Of a DNA stretch of 52,054 bases, positions 1 through 8,896 are shown piece by piece (positions within the stretch are counted from its first letter, which is position 1; each line of letters begins with the position of its first letter). Both the position numbers and the translations under genes were made by a program. The DNA comes from Cryomorpha ignava (GTDB lineage: Bacteria > Bacteroidota > Bacteroidia > Flavobacteriales_D > Cryomorphaceae): positions 1 to 52,054 of the forward strand of contig NZ_JAAGVY010000036.1 of assembly GCF_010686655.1 (NCBI RefSeq), given 5' to 3'. The notes below the pieces were generated by a model, which saw nothing but the letters and a program-made list of their open reading frames with translations, was not told the DNA's origin and made no database searches.

Positions 1-1
1 T

Positions 2-127
2 CAATGGCTAGACTCAAATATTGTAGCTCTTGGGGGAATTAAGCCTAAAACATTATTGGATAGTTCCTTCGGAATCTCAATTCTAAATCAGGAATTAATA
101 AGAATCGAACACGGCGTATTAGCATGA
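2..127 (+). CDS. Xre/MbcA/ParS-type antitoxin, C-terminal part only
   Basis: Only the last 41 codons are in the window; the gene enters from the left edge. The visible end reads QWLDSNIVALGGIKPKTLLD, then a Gly-containing turn, and finishes IRIEHGVLA. This matches the toxin-binding (DUF2384) tail of Xre/MbcA/ParS antitoxins, where a W-L, a Gly-Gly, a K-P-x-x-L-L-D and a final R-I-E-x-G-V are typical. Its TGA overlaps the ATG of the next gene in an ATGA (124-127), the usual layout of antitoxin followed by RES toxin. By family knowledge it binds and neutralises the RES toxin and represses the operon through an N-terminal HTH that lies outside the window. The pairing with a RES protein makes the call firm despite the short fragment. 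Confidence 0.8.
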   Translation, partial: QWLDSNIVALGGIKPKTLLDSSFGISILNQELIRIEHGVLA

Positions 128-585
128 TTGTTTATCGCCTTAGCAAGAAGAAACACAAGAATGAACTTTCCGGTAAAGGTGCTGAAATGAGTGGCGGCAG
201 ATGGAATTCCGTAGGAAATGCCGTTATTTATACCGCCGAAAGCAGAGCGCTTTGTACTACTGAAATTGCTGTCCATACGCCACTTGGAATTGTTCCGAAA
301 GATTATTTTTTAATTTCTATTGAAATCCCTGAAAACATAAAAATTAAACAATGTGAACTTAATAGTCTGCCAAAAAATTGGAGAACTTTCCCACATATTC
401 AAAGCACAAAAAAAGTCGGAGATGAATTTCTGAAGCAAAATGACTTTTTAGTTCTTAAAGTGCCATCAGCGATCATTCAAGATGAATTTAATTACCTCAT
501 TAATCCGGGTCATAAAGATTTTATGAAAATTAAGATCAAAAGTGTAGAACCTTTCACATTTGAAAAGCGATTGTTTGGCAGATAG
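124..585 (+). CDS. RES-domain toxin (NAD+-degrading family)
   Basis: 153 residues, a normal length for RES toxins. The three residues that name the family can be placed: Arg26 in SGGRWNS, Glu47 in CTTEIAVH and Ser115 in LKVPSAII, with Tyr36 (VIYTAES) and the later NP at 127-128 also typical. Characterised relatives deplete cellular NAD+ by phosphorolysis or glycohydrolysis and so arrest growth. The ATG overlaps the antitoxin stop by 4 bases, which implies translational coupling with antitoxin first. No truncation or frameshift is visible, so the toxin looks intact. The gene is followed by about 165 bases without a gene and then an oppositely oriented regulator. The family assignment is strong; activity of this copy is inferred. 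Confidence 0.88.
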   Translation: MIVYRLSKKKHKNELSGKGAEMSGGRWNSVGNAVIYTAESRALCTTEIAVHTPLGIVPKDYFLISIEIPENIKIKQCELNSLPKNWRTFPHIQSTKKVGDEFLKQNDFLVLKVPSAIIQDEFNYLINPGHKDFMKIKIKSVEPFTFEKRLFGR

Positions 586-612
586 AAACACAAGGTGGTG
601 CTAAAGTTTCAC

Positions 613-638
613 AAGATCGCTGCCGTTAAGTTGCAGGC
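613..638 (+). repeat. Intergenic repeat, copy 1
   Basis: AAGATCGCTGC(CGTTAA)GTTGCAGGC lies just downstream of the RES toxin. A near-identical sequence in the same orientation lies at 48968-48992, differing in the middle by a few bases and one base in length. CTGC and GCAG within each copy could pair into a short stem. Function unknown. Confidence 0.5.
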
Positions 639-752
639 TTGATTCGTCCACTCTTTGCTTAGCAGCAAAGCTTCCGGACATGCCGTTGGTTTCAATTTGG
701 TTAGGTTAATTCTCCTGCAAAAGAGCCAAGATAATTTTCATGAATGCATCTC

Positions 753-1358
753 TTAATCCAAACCATCAATCGATGACCTAACCGCAGACTTATTCCTCTT
801 AAACTCTGTTGGTGTCATACCTGTTTCCTTCTTGAATTGCGTCGAAAGATGCGCCACACTGCTATATTCCATTTCATATGCAATTTCAGATAAGTTATGC
901 TCGTCATAAAAAAGCAATTCCTTTACCCGCTCAATTTTTTGGCGCATCGCAAATTTCTCAATCGTAATGCCTTCTACGGATGAAAACAATCGGCTAAGAC
1001 TGGAATAGTCTTGGTGTAAATTATCGGCTAAAAATGTCGAAAGATTTACCTTTAGCTTTTCTTTTTTGTGATGAATTTGGTTGATTATTAACCCTTTAAT
1101 TTGGGAAATTGTTTTTGACCGGTCTGATTCAAGCAATTCAAATCCAAGAATATTGAGTTTGTCGGCTAGCATTTTTCGTTTTGCATCAGGCAAGTCGGTT
1201 TTTAATTCAACTTCGCCGAGTTTTATGGAGTTGTAAGGAATATCAATTTCTTGCAACACAGATTCAACCGCCGCTATACACCGCGGACAAACCATGTTTT
1301 TAATGTGAATGCTTTTATCGGATTCCAAGGATTTACTTTTGTTTTCGAATTTAAGCAA
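753..1358 (-). CDS. AraC-family regulator with N-terminal HMA-like metal-binding domain
   Basis: The N-terminal part (about residues 15-85) looks like a heavy-metal-associated fold, with the pair Cys24-x-x-Cys27 in KNMVCPRCIAAV. The C-terminal part (about 110-190) is an AraC helix-turn-helix region: LSRLFSSVEG, then LSEIAYEMEYSSVAHLSTQF and FKKETGMTPTEFKR. HMA-AraC fusions in Bacteroidota usually sit beside metal efflux or metal-transfer genes, but no such gene is visible here, so the target is not apparent. The listed start is a TTG; the domain would be intact from a start anywhere before residue 17, and the true start is uncertain. Likely role: transcription factor sensing a thiophilic metal such as copper. 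The nearest neighbour is divergent and is a secreted protein. Confidence 0.75.
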   Translation of the reverse strand: MLKFENKSKSLESDKSIHIKNMVCPRCIAAVESVLQEIDIPYNSIKLGEVELKTDLPDAKRKMLADKLNILGFELLESDRSKTISQIKGLIINQIHHKKEKLKVNLSTFLADNLHQDYSSLSRLFSSVEGITIEKFAMRQKIERVKELLFYDEHNLSEIAYEMEYSSVAHLSTQFKKETGMTPTEFKRNKSAVRSSIDGLD

Positions 1359-1500
1359 AGATAAGACAAAGGATAATGGAGCATTCTCTTGTTCTTACCA
1401 TATTCCCAATCCGGCTAATACCTATTAAACCAAAGCCTTAGCCTTACAAACAAAAAGGTTTTTAAGGATGAGTTTTCTCCAAAATGCATTCTTGTTTTCC

Positions 1501-1508
1501 TAAATTTG
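1501..1508 (+). promoter_or_regulatory. Putative -7 element TAAATTTG
   Basis: TAAATTTG fits the Bacteroidota -7 consensus TAnnTTTG and lies 40 bases before the ATG at 1548. It contains the TTG at 1506 that could otherwise be taken as the start codon, which argues for the downstream ATG. No clear -33 TTG at the expected spacing. Confidence 0.45.
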
Positions 1509-1547
1509 ATTGAAATCAACAGCCAATCATCCACCAAAATACAACCT

Positions 1548-2834
1548 ATGACCTATTCAAAAAAACTTCAAACCGCAAGCTTTAGGCTATTCACATCACC
1601 CATGATGTTCCTTATTTTAATAAGCCTTCCGGGCTTCGTTCAGGCACAGTGGAACTATCTGAACTCTCCTGTAACTTATGATTCTTATATGGAAGTGGTA
1701 AACCGTGATACTGTTGTATACTCATACGGCAACACGGGTAAGATTTATCGCACTGTAAATGGCGGCGAAACCTGGTCAGATTTCCAAATGGGATTGGAAT
1801 ATTCCTGGATTTTCGATTTCGATTTTCCCACAAATCAAGTTGGTTATGGATGTGGAGGAACATATTTCGGGAATTTTACCGACGTGATAATTAAGACAGA
1901 AAATGCTGGCGAAACTTGGGATACGCTCTCTACAAATAGTTTTGGGGTTTATACCTTTGACTATATTGACTTTTTAAATGTTGATACCGGTTTTGTGGCC
2001 TCCACATATATACTTTTAAGAACCGAAGATGGGGGTGCGAATTTTACAACATTGGTAATAAATGGTCAAAGCGTAATTCAAATTAGAGATATTTATTTAA
2101 CATCTTCAGGAGTGCTTTTTGCATCTTGTACTGAGCAGATTTCTCCAAATAATCACCATATTTCAATTTACCGTTCAAGCGACTTTGGTGAAACCTGGCA
2201 AGAAGTCTATGCAGACGATATGGAAGATGCCGATAATTTCAACAACCGCTTTGTAGCGACTATGCACTTTCCAAGTCCGCAAACAGGCTATGCTACAGGT
2301 GGTAATGGCTTGCTCTTAAAAACTACGGATGCCGGACTTACCTGGTCGCAAAGTTTTATTAGTCCGTTTACTAATTTATCTACACTTTATTTCACTTCCG
2401 TGGATATAGGATACACCAACAATGCCGGTGGAATACACAAAACTACAGATGGCGGCAACACCTGGGTAGCCCAGAATATGAATGTACCTGCAATTGTGAA
2501 GGATATCCAATTTGCAACTGAAAATACTGGGTACGCTTTAACAGACCAAAAGATTTATAAAACAAGCAATGGGGGAGACGTATTGACTGTTGAAAATCCG
2601 AAACCCTCTGATGGTATATCTGTTTTCCCTAATCCGGCCCGCGATTTGGTTTCTGTTAAAAACGAAAATGGAGATTTAATAAGTGTAAAAATAATTGATG
2701 TAGCAGGCAGAATCGTGAAAACAATCAATCAAAATTTTGAGAATATAAATATTTCAGAAATCGCTTTAGGCAATTATTTCCTTCGAATAGAATCTAATGA
2801 AGGCGTAGTTTCGAGAAAACTGGTCGTTAAATAA
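1548..2834 (+). CDS. Secreted BNR/Ycf48-like repeat protein with T9SS type A sorting domain
   Basis: From the ATG at 1548 the protein has a signal peptide with a hydrophobic stretch MMFLILISLPGFV and a likely cut after QAQ. The body carries six to seven Asp-box-like repeats of the form T/S-x-D/N-x-G-x-T-W: VNGGETW, ENAGETW, EDGGANF, SDFGETW, TDAGLTW, TDGGNTW and SNGGDV. This is a beta-propeller of the sialidase/Ycf48 type. The last 75 residues are a type A T9SS sorting tail: VFPNPARDLVSV, then VKIIDVAGRIV, and a final SRKLVVK. The protein should therefore cross the outer membrane by T9SS and be attached to the surface or released. An in-frame TTG at 1506 would add 14 residues but overlaps a promoter-like box. 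Substrate unknown. Confidence 0.85.
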   Translation: MTYSKKLQTASFRLFTSPMMFLILISLPGFVQAQWNYLNSPVTYDSYMEVVNRDTVVYSYGNTGKIYRTVNGGETWSDFQMGLEYSWIFDFDFPTNQVGYGCGGTYFGNFTDVIIKTENAGETWDTLSTNSFGVYTFDYIDFLNVDTGFVASTYILLRTEDGGANFTTLVINGQSVIQIRDIYLTSSGVLFASCTEQISPNNHHISIYRSSDFGETWQEVYADDMEDADNFNNRFVATMHFPSPQTGYATGGNGLLLKTTDAGLTWSQSFISPFTNLSTLYFTSVDIGYTNNAGGIHKTTDGGNTWVAQNMNVPAIVKDIQFATENTGYALTDQKIYKTSNGGDVLTVENPKPSDGISVFPNPARDLVSVKNENGDLISVKIIDVAGRIVKTINQNFENINISEIALGNYFLRIESNEGVVSRKLVVK

Positions 2835-2876
2835 AACCATTTCTCAAAACCGCAACTTTTCCGGTTGGAACTAAAT

Positions 2877-3509
2877 CTATTTCAAAAACGGATTGTGTTT
2901 TTTCTCGTAGCCAATTGTCGTTTGATCCATATGTCCCGGATAGACCACGGTATTTTCGGGCAGCTCAAAAAGCTGTGTTCTGATAGAATTCAATAAAGTA
3001 TCCATATCTCCACCCGGCAAATCGGTGCGGCCTATGCTCTGGCGAAAGAGCACATCACCCACAATCAGCTGACCCGCCTCGGCGTGATAAAGCGCAATGT
3101 GGCCGGGGCTGTGACCTGGCACAAAAAGTATTTTGAAAACTTCCTTGCCCAATTTAATTTCTTCGTCTTTCAGTATTGTTGGTTTTGGAGAGGGCGTATA
3201 ATCCAGCCCATACATTTCTGCCACGCGGCTCACAGCTTCGAGCATTGGCTCTTCAGCAGAATGAATAACAGGAGTGAGACTGTATTTTTCTGAAACATAT
3301 TTATTTCCAAAAACATGATCGATATGGCAATGTGTATTGACCAATAGCACAGGCTTTAAATTCTTTTTGGTGATAAAATCACTCAACTTGTCTTCTTCCA
3401 CTTTGTCGTAGCATCCCGGATCAATAATCATGCACTCGCCGCTATCGGTATAAACGATATACGTGTTTTCCTGAAAAGGATTAAATGTAAAAGATTGAAT
3501 ATGAATCAT
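2877..3509 (-). CDS. MBL-fold metallo-hydrolase (glyoxalase II-like)
   Basis: 210 residues. The metallo-beta-lactamase metal motif H-x-H-x-D-H is at residues 60-65 (NTHCHIDHVFG), with further ligands in VPGHSPGH, DVLFRQSIGRTD and the last His in VYPGHMD. This is the short glyoxalase-II-like/YcbL type, lacking the C-terminal glutathione-binding extension of true glyoxalase II. Likely a cytoplasmic thioester or related hydrolase; the substrate cannot be told. It faces the T9SS protein upstream, with the two genes ending 42 bases apart, and is divergent from the large gene at 3632. Confidence 0.88.
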   Translation of the reverse strand: MIHIQSFTFNPFQENTYIVYTDSGECMIIDPGCYDKVEEDKLSDFITKKNLKPVLLVNTHCHIDHVFGNKYVSEKYSLTPVIHSAEEPMLEAVSRVAEMYGLDYTPSPKPTILKDEEIKLGKEVFKILFVPGHSPGHIALYHAEAGQLIVGDVLFRQSIGRTDLPGGDMDTLLNSIRTQLFELPENTVVYPGHMDQTTIGYEKKHNPFLK

Positions 3510-3631
3510 AAAATCTGTTTTTTACGGATAGGGTAAATGCTTCCGCAAATGTTATATTGATGTATATATTTAATTTGGGCGCAAGATAAAATAAACACCG
3601 CCCATTTTGGTTATATTTACATCTTCTTCTG

Positions 3632-6600
3632 ATGCAAAAATTTACGCACTACATCTGTCTTTTCATTTTGCTGCTCGTCGGAAGCACTACTTTGCACGCT
3701 CAGTTTTATCAGGGTTCGCAAAATGAATTTGGCAAAAACAGGGTGCAATACCGCGAATTTTTGTGGCAACAATACCGCTTTAAAGAATACGATACTTATT
3801 TTTATGAAGGCGGGCAGCAATTGGCGGCTTTTGCCAGTAAGGTGGCCAAAAAGAATATTCTGGAGCTCGAAGATGTGTTTGATTATACAATCAGCGATAA
3901 AATTCAGTTTGTCGTTTACAATACACACGCCGATTTTAAGCAGAGCAACATCGGTATTACCGGCGATGAGCAGTACAATATAGGTGGTGCTACCCGGATA
4001 GTTGGCTCAAAGGTATTCGTCTATTTTGAAGGCGATTATGTAAAATTTGAACAGCAAATTAAAGACGGTATAGCGCGGGTTTTAGTAGGAACTATTCTCT
4101 ATGGCGGCAATTGGCGCGATGTAATAAAAAGTTCCACATTGCTCAATCTTCCTGATTGGTATATCGAAGGGCTTATAATATACGCTTCCGGAAATCTTGA
4201 TCGCGATGCCGAGAGCCTAATTCGCGACGGTGTAATGGGCGGCAGGTATGAAAAATTTAATCGTCTTCAGGGGCGCGAATCACATATAGCCGGCTACGCA
4301 TTGTGGAAGTATGTGGCAGATACCTATGGTGAAAATATTATCCCAAACATTCTCTACATGTCTCGGGTGAGCCGAAATGTAGAAAGCGGGTTTTTATTTG
4401 TTCTAGGAAAATCGCTCGATACCATTACAAAAGAATTTATAGCCTATTACAAAGGGGAGTACACTGTAGCAGAGCTCTCAAAGCAGCAAATAAAACTTAC
4501 AGAATTACCCATTAAAACCAAGAAAAAGCGGGTTTATACCCAATTTGAAATTAGTCCGGATGGGCGATATGCCGCCTACGTAAGCAATGTCTTAGGCCAA
4601 TACCGTATTTATCTTTACGATATTACAAAAGGCAAACGCAAGAAAATTCTCAAAGCAGAGCATAAGCTTGAAAGAATTGTAGATTACAGCTTTCCCGTTA
4701 TCGCCTGGCATCCCTCTGGTGGCGCGTTTGCGTACATCACCGAAAAGCGAGGCAAACTTGTTCTCAATTCTTATAATATTGACGATAAGAAAACTACCAA
4801 AAGAGAGATTTTTCAGCTTGATAAAGTCCTCTCAATGGAGTACAGTCCGAATGGACAGCAAATTGTTTTTTCGGGAGTGGACAATGGCCAAACCGATATT
4901 TACCTCTACTACAATATTGGAAATAGACAGGAGCGATTAACCAATGATTTTTATGGAGATTTTGATCCCAGTTTTTCTCTTGATGGAAATAGAATCATTT
5001 TCACTTCAAATCGTCCCGACGATACCCTGCGAACTGGAATGGTTCCAAACGTAATACGAGAGAATCGCGATGTATTTGCATTCGATCTCAAATCGCGGTC
5101 GCCTTATTTGGAAAGAATTACTGATACGCCCAATATTATTGAACAGGAACCGTATCAGTACGATAGTATCCGCTACACTTTCAGAGGCGATTTTGAAGGG
5201 GTAATGAACCGATATGTAGCTACTTACGATAGTACGATAAGCCGTATTGACACCACAATTCACTATAGGTTTTTTACTTCGGCAGCGCCATTGAGCAATT
5301 ATCAGCACAATCTGCTCAATTATTCCGTCCATCCCAAAAATGGCCGCTATGCTTCTATGGCTTATAAAAATGGGAAGTATCATTTTTATACCGGATTGTT
5401 TAAAAATGATGTCCTTGATGGAGTAGCACGAATAGAAGATACAGATGAGAATGTTGAAATCGGGCAACGAGAAACCGGTAAAGATATTGATGATGGAATT
5501 GAAACTGTAATTCCGATAAAGATTTACGAAGACGACCCGGATTCAGCGGACGTGGACAATCCGGAAGTAATAGATATTTACAATTACCAATTTGAAGGTG
5601 AGCAAAACTTTGATTTTGAGCGCGAAACGATTACAATAACCGAGGTAGAACCTGACAACCCGAAATACCTGCCCAAAAAAGAAGGGGTGTCGCGACTCGA
5701 TTCACTCATACTACCCGGCGCACGTAATTACAATATTAATTTCACGACCGATTACGTCCTTACTCAGCTCGACAATACGTTTATGACCGATTTTTATCAA
5801 AACCTTTCGGGAGCAGAGAATCTCAATCCCGGATTAAGCGGATTGATGAAGTTTGGCACGAGCGACCTCTTTGAAGATTATAAAATTGTAGGTGGATTTA
5901 GAATAGCCGGAAGTTTTGATAACAATACATTCATGCTCTCGGGCGAAGATCTCAGTAAGCGTCTTGATAAGCGTGTCCAGGCCTTCCGCCAGTCACAACG
6001 CTATTTCGGATCTTTTACCGTAAATCAGGTTGTAACTTATTCGGGTGCTTTTCGAGCTAGCTGGCCAATAAATGAAGTATTCAGTCTTCGCGGTTCTGCT
6101 ATTTTTAGAAATGACCGCATTATTCCACAGGCTACAGACCAGGTTTCAGCTGGGCGAGAAATCACATCTCAAAATTATGCCGGGTTTAAAGCCGAAGTAG
6201 TATTTGACAATGCCCTGAATCTAGGCCTTAATCTACGTCAGGGAATCCGCGCAAAGGCATGGGGCGAATATTATAAAGACCCACTTGATTTTGAAAGAGA
6301 CTTCATGACTTTCGGGGTCGATTTACGCCACTATACAAAGATTCACCGCAACTTGATTTGGGCCAACAGGCTCGGAGCAAGTTCATCTATTGGAAAAGAA
6401 CGGCTTGTGTTTTTTCTCGGTGGGGTAGATAATTGGCTGATTCCAAAACAGGATAATAGCCTTCCTTTAGATCCAGACCAGAATTACAGATTCCAGACTC
6501 AGGGTAGCCCAATGCGTGGATTCTTTACCAACTCCAGAAATGGAAATACTTTTGCCGTACTCAATTCAGAGCTTCGCTGGCCGGTGTTTAGTTACTTTTT

Positions 6601-6904
6601 TAGCAAGCCGCTCAAAAGCGATTTCCTTGAGAATTTCCAGGTTATTGGTTTCGGAGATGTTGGCTCGGCATGGACAGGTCTGACTCCATACTCTGATGAA
6701 AACAGCTTTAATACCACTACCATTGAATCAGGTAACCTGACTATTGAAGTTCAAAATAACAGAGACCCTATCGTTTATGGTTACGGTTTTGGGCTTAGAA
6801 GCAGGGTGCTGGGGTATTTCGTAAGAGTAGATTGGGCATGGGGTGTAGACGATGGCGTTATTCTCGATTCTGTGTTTTATCTATCTTTAGCCTTAGATTT
6901 TTAA
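3632..6904 (+). CDS. 1090-aa envelope protein: degenerate peptidase-MA-like domain, TolB-like propeller, C-terminal beta-barrel
   Basis: A signal peptide (about residues 1-24, ending LHAQ) is followed by a region resembling the peptidase-MA/gluzincin fold. The downstream part of that signature survives as LPDWYIEGLIIYAS (Glu179), but where HExxH is expected the protein reads KDGIARVLVG (145-149 DGIAR), so the zinc site is lost. Residues about 290-500 hold PD40/TolB-type blades (ISPDGRYAAYVS, YSPNGQQIVFSG, FSLDGNRIIFTSNRPDD). The last about 370 residues read as alternating outer-membrane strands ending FYLSLALDF, with an aromatic C-terminus typical of barrels, similar to bacterial surface antigen/Omp85-type domains. 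Probably an outer-membrane protein with a periplasmic propeller. Similar architectures are annotated as TolB-like proteins in Bacteroidota; the function is not known. Confidence 0.75.
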   Translation: MQKFTHYICLFILLLVGSTTLHAQFYQGSQNEFGKNRVQYREFLWQQYRFKEYDTYFYEGGQQLAAFASKVAKKNILELEDVFDYTISDKIQFVVYNTHADFKQSNIGITGDEQYNIGGATRIVGSKVFVYFEGDYVKFEQQIKDGIARVLVGTILYGGNWRDVIKSSTLLNLPDWYIEGLIIYASGNLDRDAESLIRDGVMGGRYEKFNRLQGRESHIAGYALWKYVADTYGENIIPNILYMSRVSRNVESGFLFVLGKSLDTITKEFIAYYKGEYTVAELSKQQIKLTELPIKTKKKRVYTQFEISPDGRYAAYVSNVLGQYRIYLYDITKGKRKKILKAEHKLERIVDYSFPVIAWHPSGGAFAYITEKRGKLVLNSYNIDDKKTTKREIFQLDKVLSMEYSPNGQQIVFSGVDNGQTDIYLYYNIGNRQERLTNDFYGDFDPSFSLDGNRIIFTSNRPDDTLRTGMVPNVIRENRDVFAFDLKSRSPYLERITDTPNIIEQEPYQYDSIRYTFRGDFEGVMNRYVATYDSTISRIDTTIHYRFFTSAAPLSNYQHNLLNYSVHPKNGRYASMAYKNGKYHFYTGLFKNDVLDGVARIEDTDENVEIGQRETGKDIDDGIETVIPIKIYEDDPDSADVDNPEVIDIYNYQFEGEQNFDFERETITITEVEPDNPKYLPKKEGVSRLDSLILPGARNYNINFTTDYVLTQLDNTFMTDFYQNLSGAENLNPGLSGLMKFGTSDLFEDYKIVGGFRIAGSFDNNTFMLSGEDLSKRLDKRVQAFRQSQRYFGSFTVNQVVTYSGAFRASWPINEVFSLRGSAIFRNDRIIPQATDQVSAGREITSQNYAGFKAEVVFDNALNLGLNLRQGIRAKAWGEYYKDPLDFERDFMTFGVDLRHYTKIHRNLIWANRLGASSSIGKERLVFFLGGVDNWLIPKQDNSLPLDPDQNYRFQTQGSPMRGFFTNSRNGNTFAVLNSELRWPVFSYFFSKPLKSDFLENFQVIGFGDVGSAWTGLTPYSDENSFNTTTIESGNLTIEVQNNRDPIVYGYGFGLRSRVLGYFVRVDWAWGVDDGVILDSVFYLSLALDF

Positions 6905-6985
6905 AATGGAGATTGATTTTTCCATACCATTTAGTTTTATTTCAATAGAGCTTTTCACCGGTTCTAATAAATTCTTTTAATCGTT

Positions 6986-8173
6986 TTGATTCGTCCCATT
7001 GATATTCTCTCAAAAGCCGCTTCGGCACGCGAAGCGCTGGTTAAAGACCGGCGACACTTGCATGCAAATCCCGAATTGTCGTTTCACGAAGTAGAAACTG
7101 CTAAATACATTGCCGGAAGGCTGCGCGAAATGGGTATCCCTTTTCAGGAAAATGTAGGCGGATACGGCATTGTGGCGCACGTGGGAAACGATGGCGGAAA
7201 GCTCGTTGCCTTGCGGGGAGACATGGATGCTCTGCCTATTACAGAAGAGAATGAAATAGATTATGCTTCTAAAAATCAAGGTGTAATGCACGCTTGTGGG
7301 CACGATGTACACACAACATGTTTGCTGGGCGCCGCTGAAATATTAAAATCGATGGAGGCTGATTTGAATGGAAAGGTCCGCCTGCTTTTTCAGCCTGCCG
7401 AAGAGCGATTGCCCGGTGGTGCTTCTCTGATGATTGCCGATGGCGCTTTAAAAAATCCAAATGTGGAATTGATTTTTGGCCAGCACGTTTTTCCAGATAT
7501 GGAAGTCGGTCAGGTGGGCTTCCGCCAGGGAATGTACATGGCTTCTGCCGATGAGATTTATATTACCGTAAAGGGAAAAGGTGGCCATGCTGCGCTTCCT
7601 CACACCTGCATTGATCCTGTTTTGGTAACAGCTCAATTGCTCACCGCTTTACAGCAAATGGTGAGCCGCCGCGCCCAACCTGATATGCCTACGGTACTCT
7701 CTTTTGGAAAAGTTATTGCCAATGGCGCCACCAACGTTATTCCCGATAAGGTAATGATAGAAGGTACCATGCGCACGCTGAATGAAGATTGGCGACAGAA
7801 ACTGCACGGACTCATCACCGAATTGGTTCACGGCCTGTGCAAATCTATGGGTGCCGAGGTAGATCTGGAAATCAGAAAGGGGTATCCCTGCCTGGTAAAC
7901 GATCCCGACCTAACGGCGTGGTCGAAGCAAAAAGCTATTGACCTTCTGGGTGAGGAAAATGTGCACGACTTGCCATTGCGCATGACAGCCGAAGATTTTG
8001 CTTACTTCGCACAAGAAGTGCCGGCTTGTTTTTATCGGCTTGGTACAAGCAATACTGCAAAAAAGATAGGAGCACCGCTTCATACTAGCCGGTTTAATAT
8101 TGACGAAGACGCTCTTGAAATTGGAGCTTCGCTTATGGCAACGCTGGCGGCTAAGGCTTTAGAGGAGTATTAA
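6986..8173 (+). CDS. M20-family amidohydrolase (N-acyl amino acid / hippurate hydrolase type)
   Basis: 395 residues, the usual length of the M20D family. Metal-site residues are in place: Cys104 and His106 in MHACGHDVHTT, the Glu pair in FQPAEERLPGG (139-140), His167 in FGQHVFPD, and a late His in PLHTSRFN. The dimerisation domain lies about 180-295. Family members remove N-acyl groups from amino acids or related amides in the cytoplasm, and there is no signal peptide. The start is a TTG preceding IRPIDIL; no ATG precedes the conserved region, so a TTG start is accepted. It converges on the response-regulator gene with a 21-base gap and no evident terminator. Exact substrate not determinable. 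Confidence 0.9.
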   Translation: MIRPIDILSKAASAREALVKDRRHLHANPELSFHEVETAKYIAGRLREMGIPFQENVGGYGIVAHVGNDGGKLVALRGDMDALPITEENEIDYASKNQGVMHACGHDVHTTCLLGAAEILKSMEADLNGKVRLLFQPAEERLPGGASLMIADGALKNPNVELIFGQHVFPDMEVGQVGFRQGMYMASADEIYITVKGKGGHAALPHTCIDPVLVTAQLLTALQQMVSRRAQPDMPTVLSFGKVIANGATNVIPDKVMIEGTMRTLNEDWRQKLHGLITELVHGLCKSMGAEVDLEIRKGYPCLVNDPDLTAWSKQKAIDLLGEENVHDLPLRMTAEDFAYFAQEVPACFYRLGTSNTAKKIGAPLHTSRFNIDEDALEIGASLMATLAAKALEEY

Positions 8174-8194
8174 TTGTATTTATTTCGCATAGAT

Positions 8195-8851
8195 CTAGTC
8201 CGTTTTACGATCGTTTGGTAAACCAAATATTTTATTGATGGCTTCTGTTCGCGACTGTACATGAAGTTTTTCGTATAAATTGTGAACATGAGTTCGCACA
8301 GTTTCCTCGCTTATAAAAAGCTGTGCAGCAATTTCTTTGTATCGAAAACCCCGGCTAAGAAGTTGTAATATTTCTTTTTCGCGGCTGGTGAGTGTTGACA
8401 GAGTGGCAGAAGCTACGTCTGCCTTATTTTGTGCTGATCGAAAGTTGATAACCAGCTTGCGCGCTATGGCAGGTGAAATGGGTGAGCCACCCCGAAAAAC
8501 ATCTTTTACAGATTCTGCAATTTCATCGGTCGCTTTGTTTTTCAGAATATACCCTACTGCCCCCGCTTTAAGGCTATCGAATAAGCGATCGTCATCTTCA
8601 AAAACTGTACACATGTTAAATATTAATTCCGGATATTTCAGTTTCATTTCCCGCACACACTCAATACCCGATGTGCCGGGGAGATGAATATCCATTACCA
8701 CTACCGCACAAGGCGCGCTCTCATACGCAATCATAAACTCTTCGGCTGAACTATATACTCCCACCAGTTCTAATTCAGGATCAGACCTAAGGCTTGAAGC
8801 CAAAAGCTGCTGGAAATCGGGATCGTCTTCAACCAGGCTGACTTTAATCAT
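8195..8851 (-). CDS. NarL/LuxR-family response regulator
   Basis: 218 residues. An N-terminal receiver domain has the acidic pair E8-D9-D10, the phospho-acceptor Asp54 in VVVMDIHLPG and the Lys in YILKNKA. A C-terminal LuxR-type HTH follows (LTSREKEILQLLSRGFRYKEIA, then ISEETVRTHVHNLYEKLHV). The upstream gene on the same strand is a HisKA_3-type sensor kinase ending 45 bases before this start, so the two form a two-component pair. Phosphorylation at Asp54 should drive dimerisation and DNA binding. The regulon is unknown; no target operon is obvious beside it. Confidence 0.93.
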   Translation of the reverse strand: MIKVSLVEDDPDFQQLLASSLRSDPELELVGVYSSAEEFMIAYESAPCAVVVMDIHLPGTSGIECVREMKLKYPELIFNMCTVFEDDDRLFDSLKAGAVGYILKNKATDEIAESVKDVFRGGSPISPAIARKLVINFRSAQNKADVASATLSTLTSREKEILQLLSRGFRYKEIAAQLFISEETVRTHVHNLYEKLHVQSRTEAINKIFGLPNDRKTD

Positions 8852-8896
8852 TATAAATAGTTGTATTAGCTAAAAGTAAAGCTAATTAGCATTTCT

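Noticed and set aside
1506-1547. TTG start adding 14 residues to the BNR-repeat protein
   Set aside because: The TTG lies inside a TAAATTTG promoter-like box, and an ATG at 1548 gives a normal signal peptide.
2848-2866. AACCG/CGGTT hairpin between converging genes as a terminator
   Set aside because: Only five paired bases and no T run.
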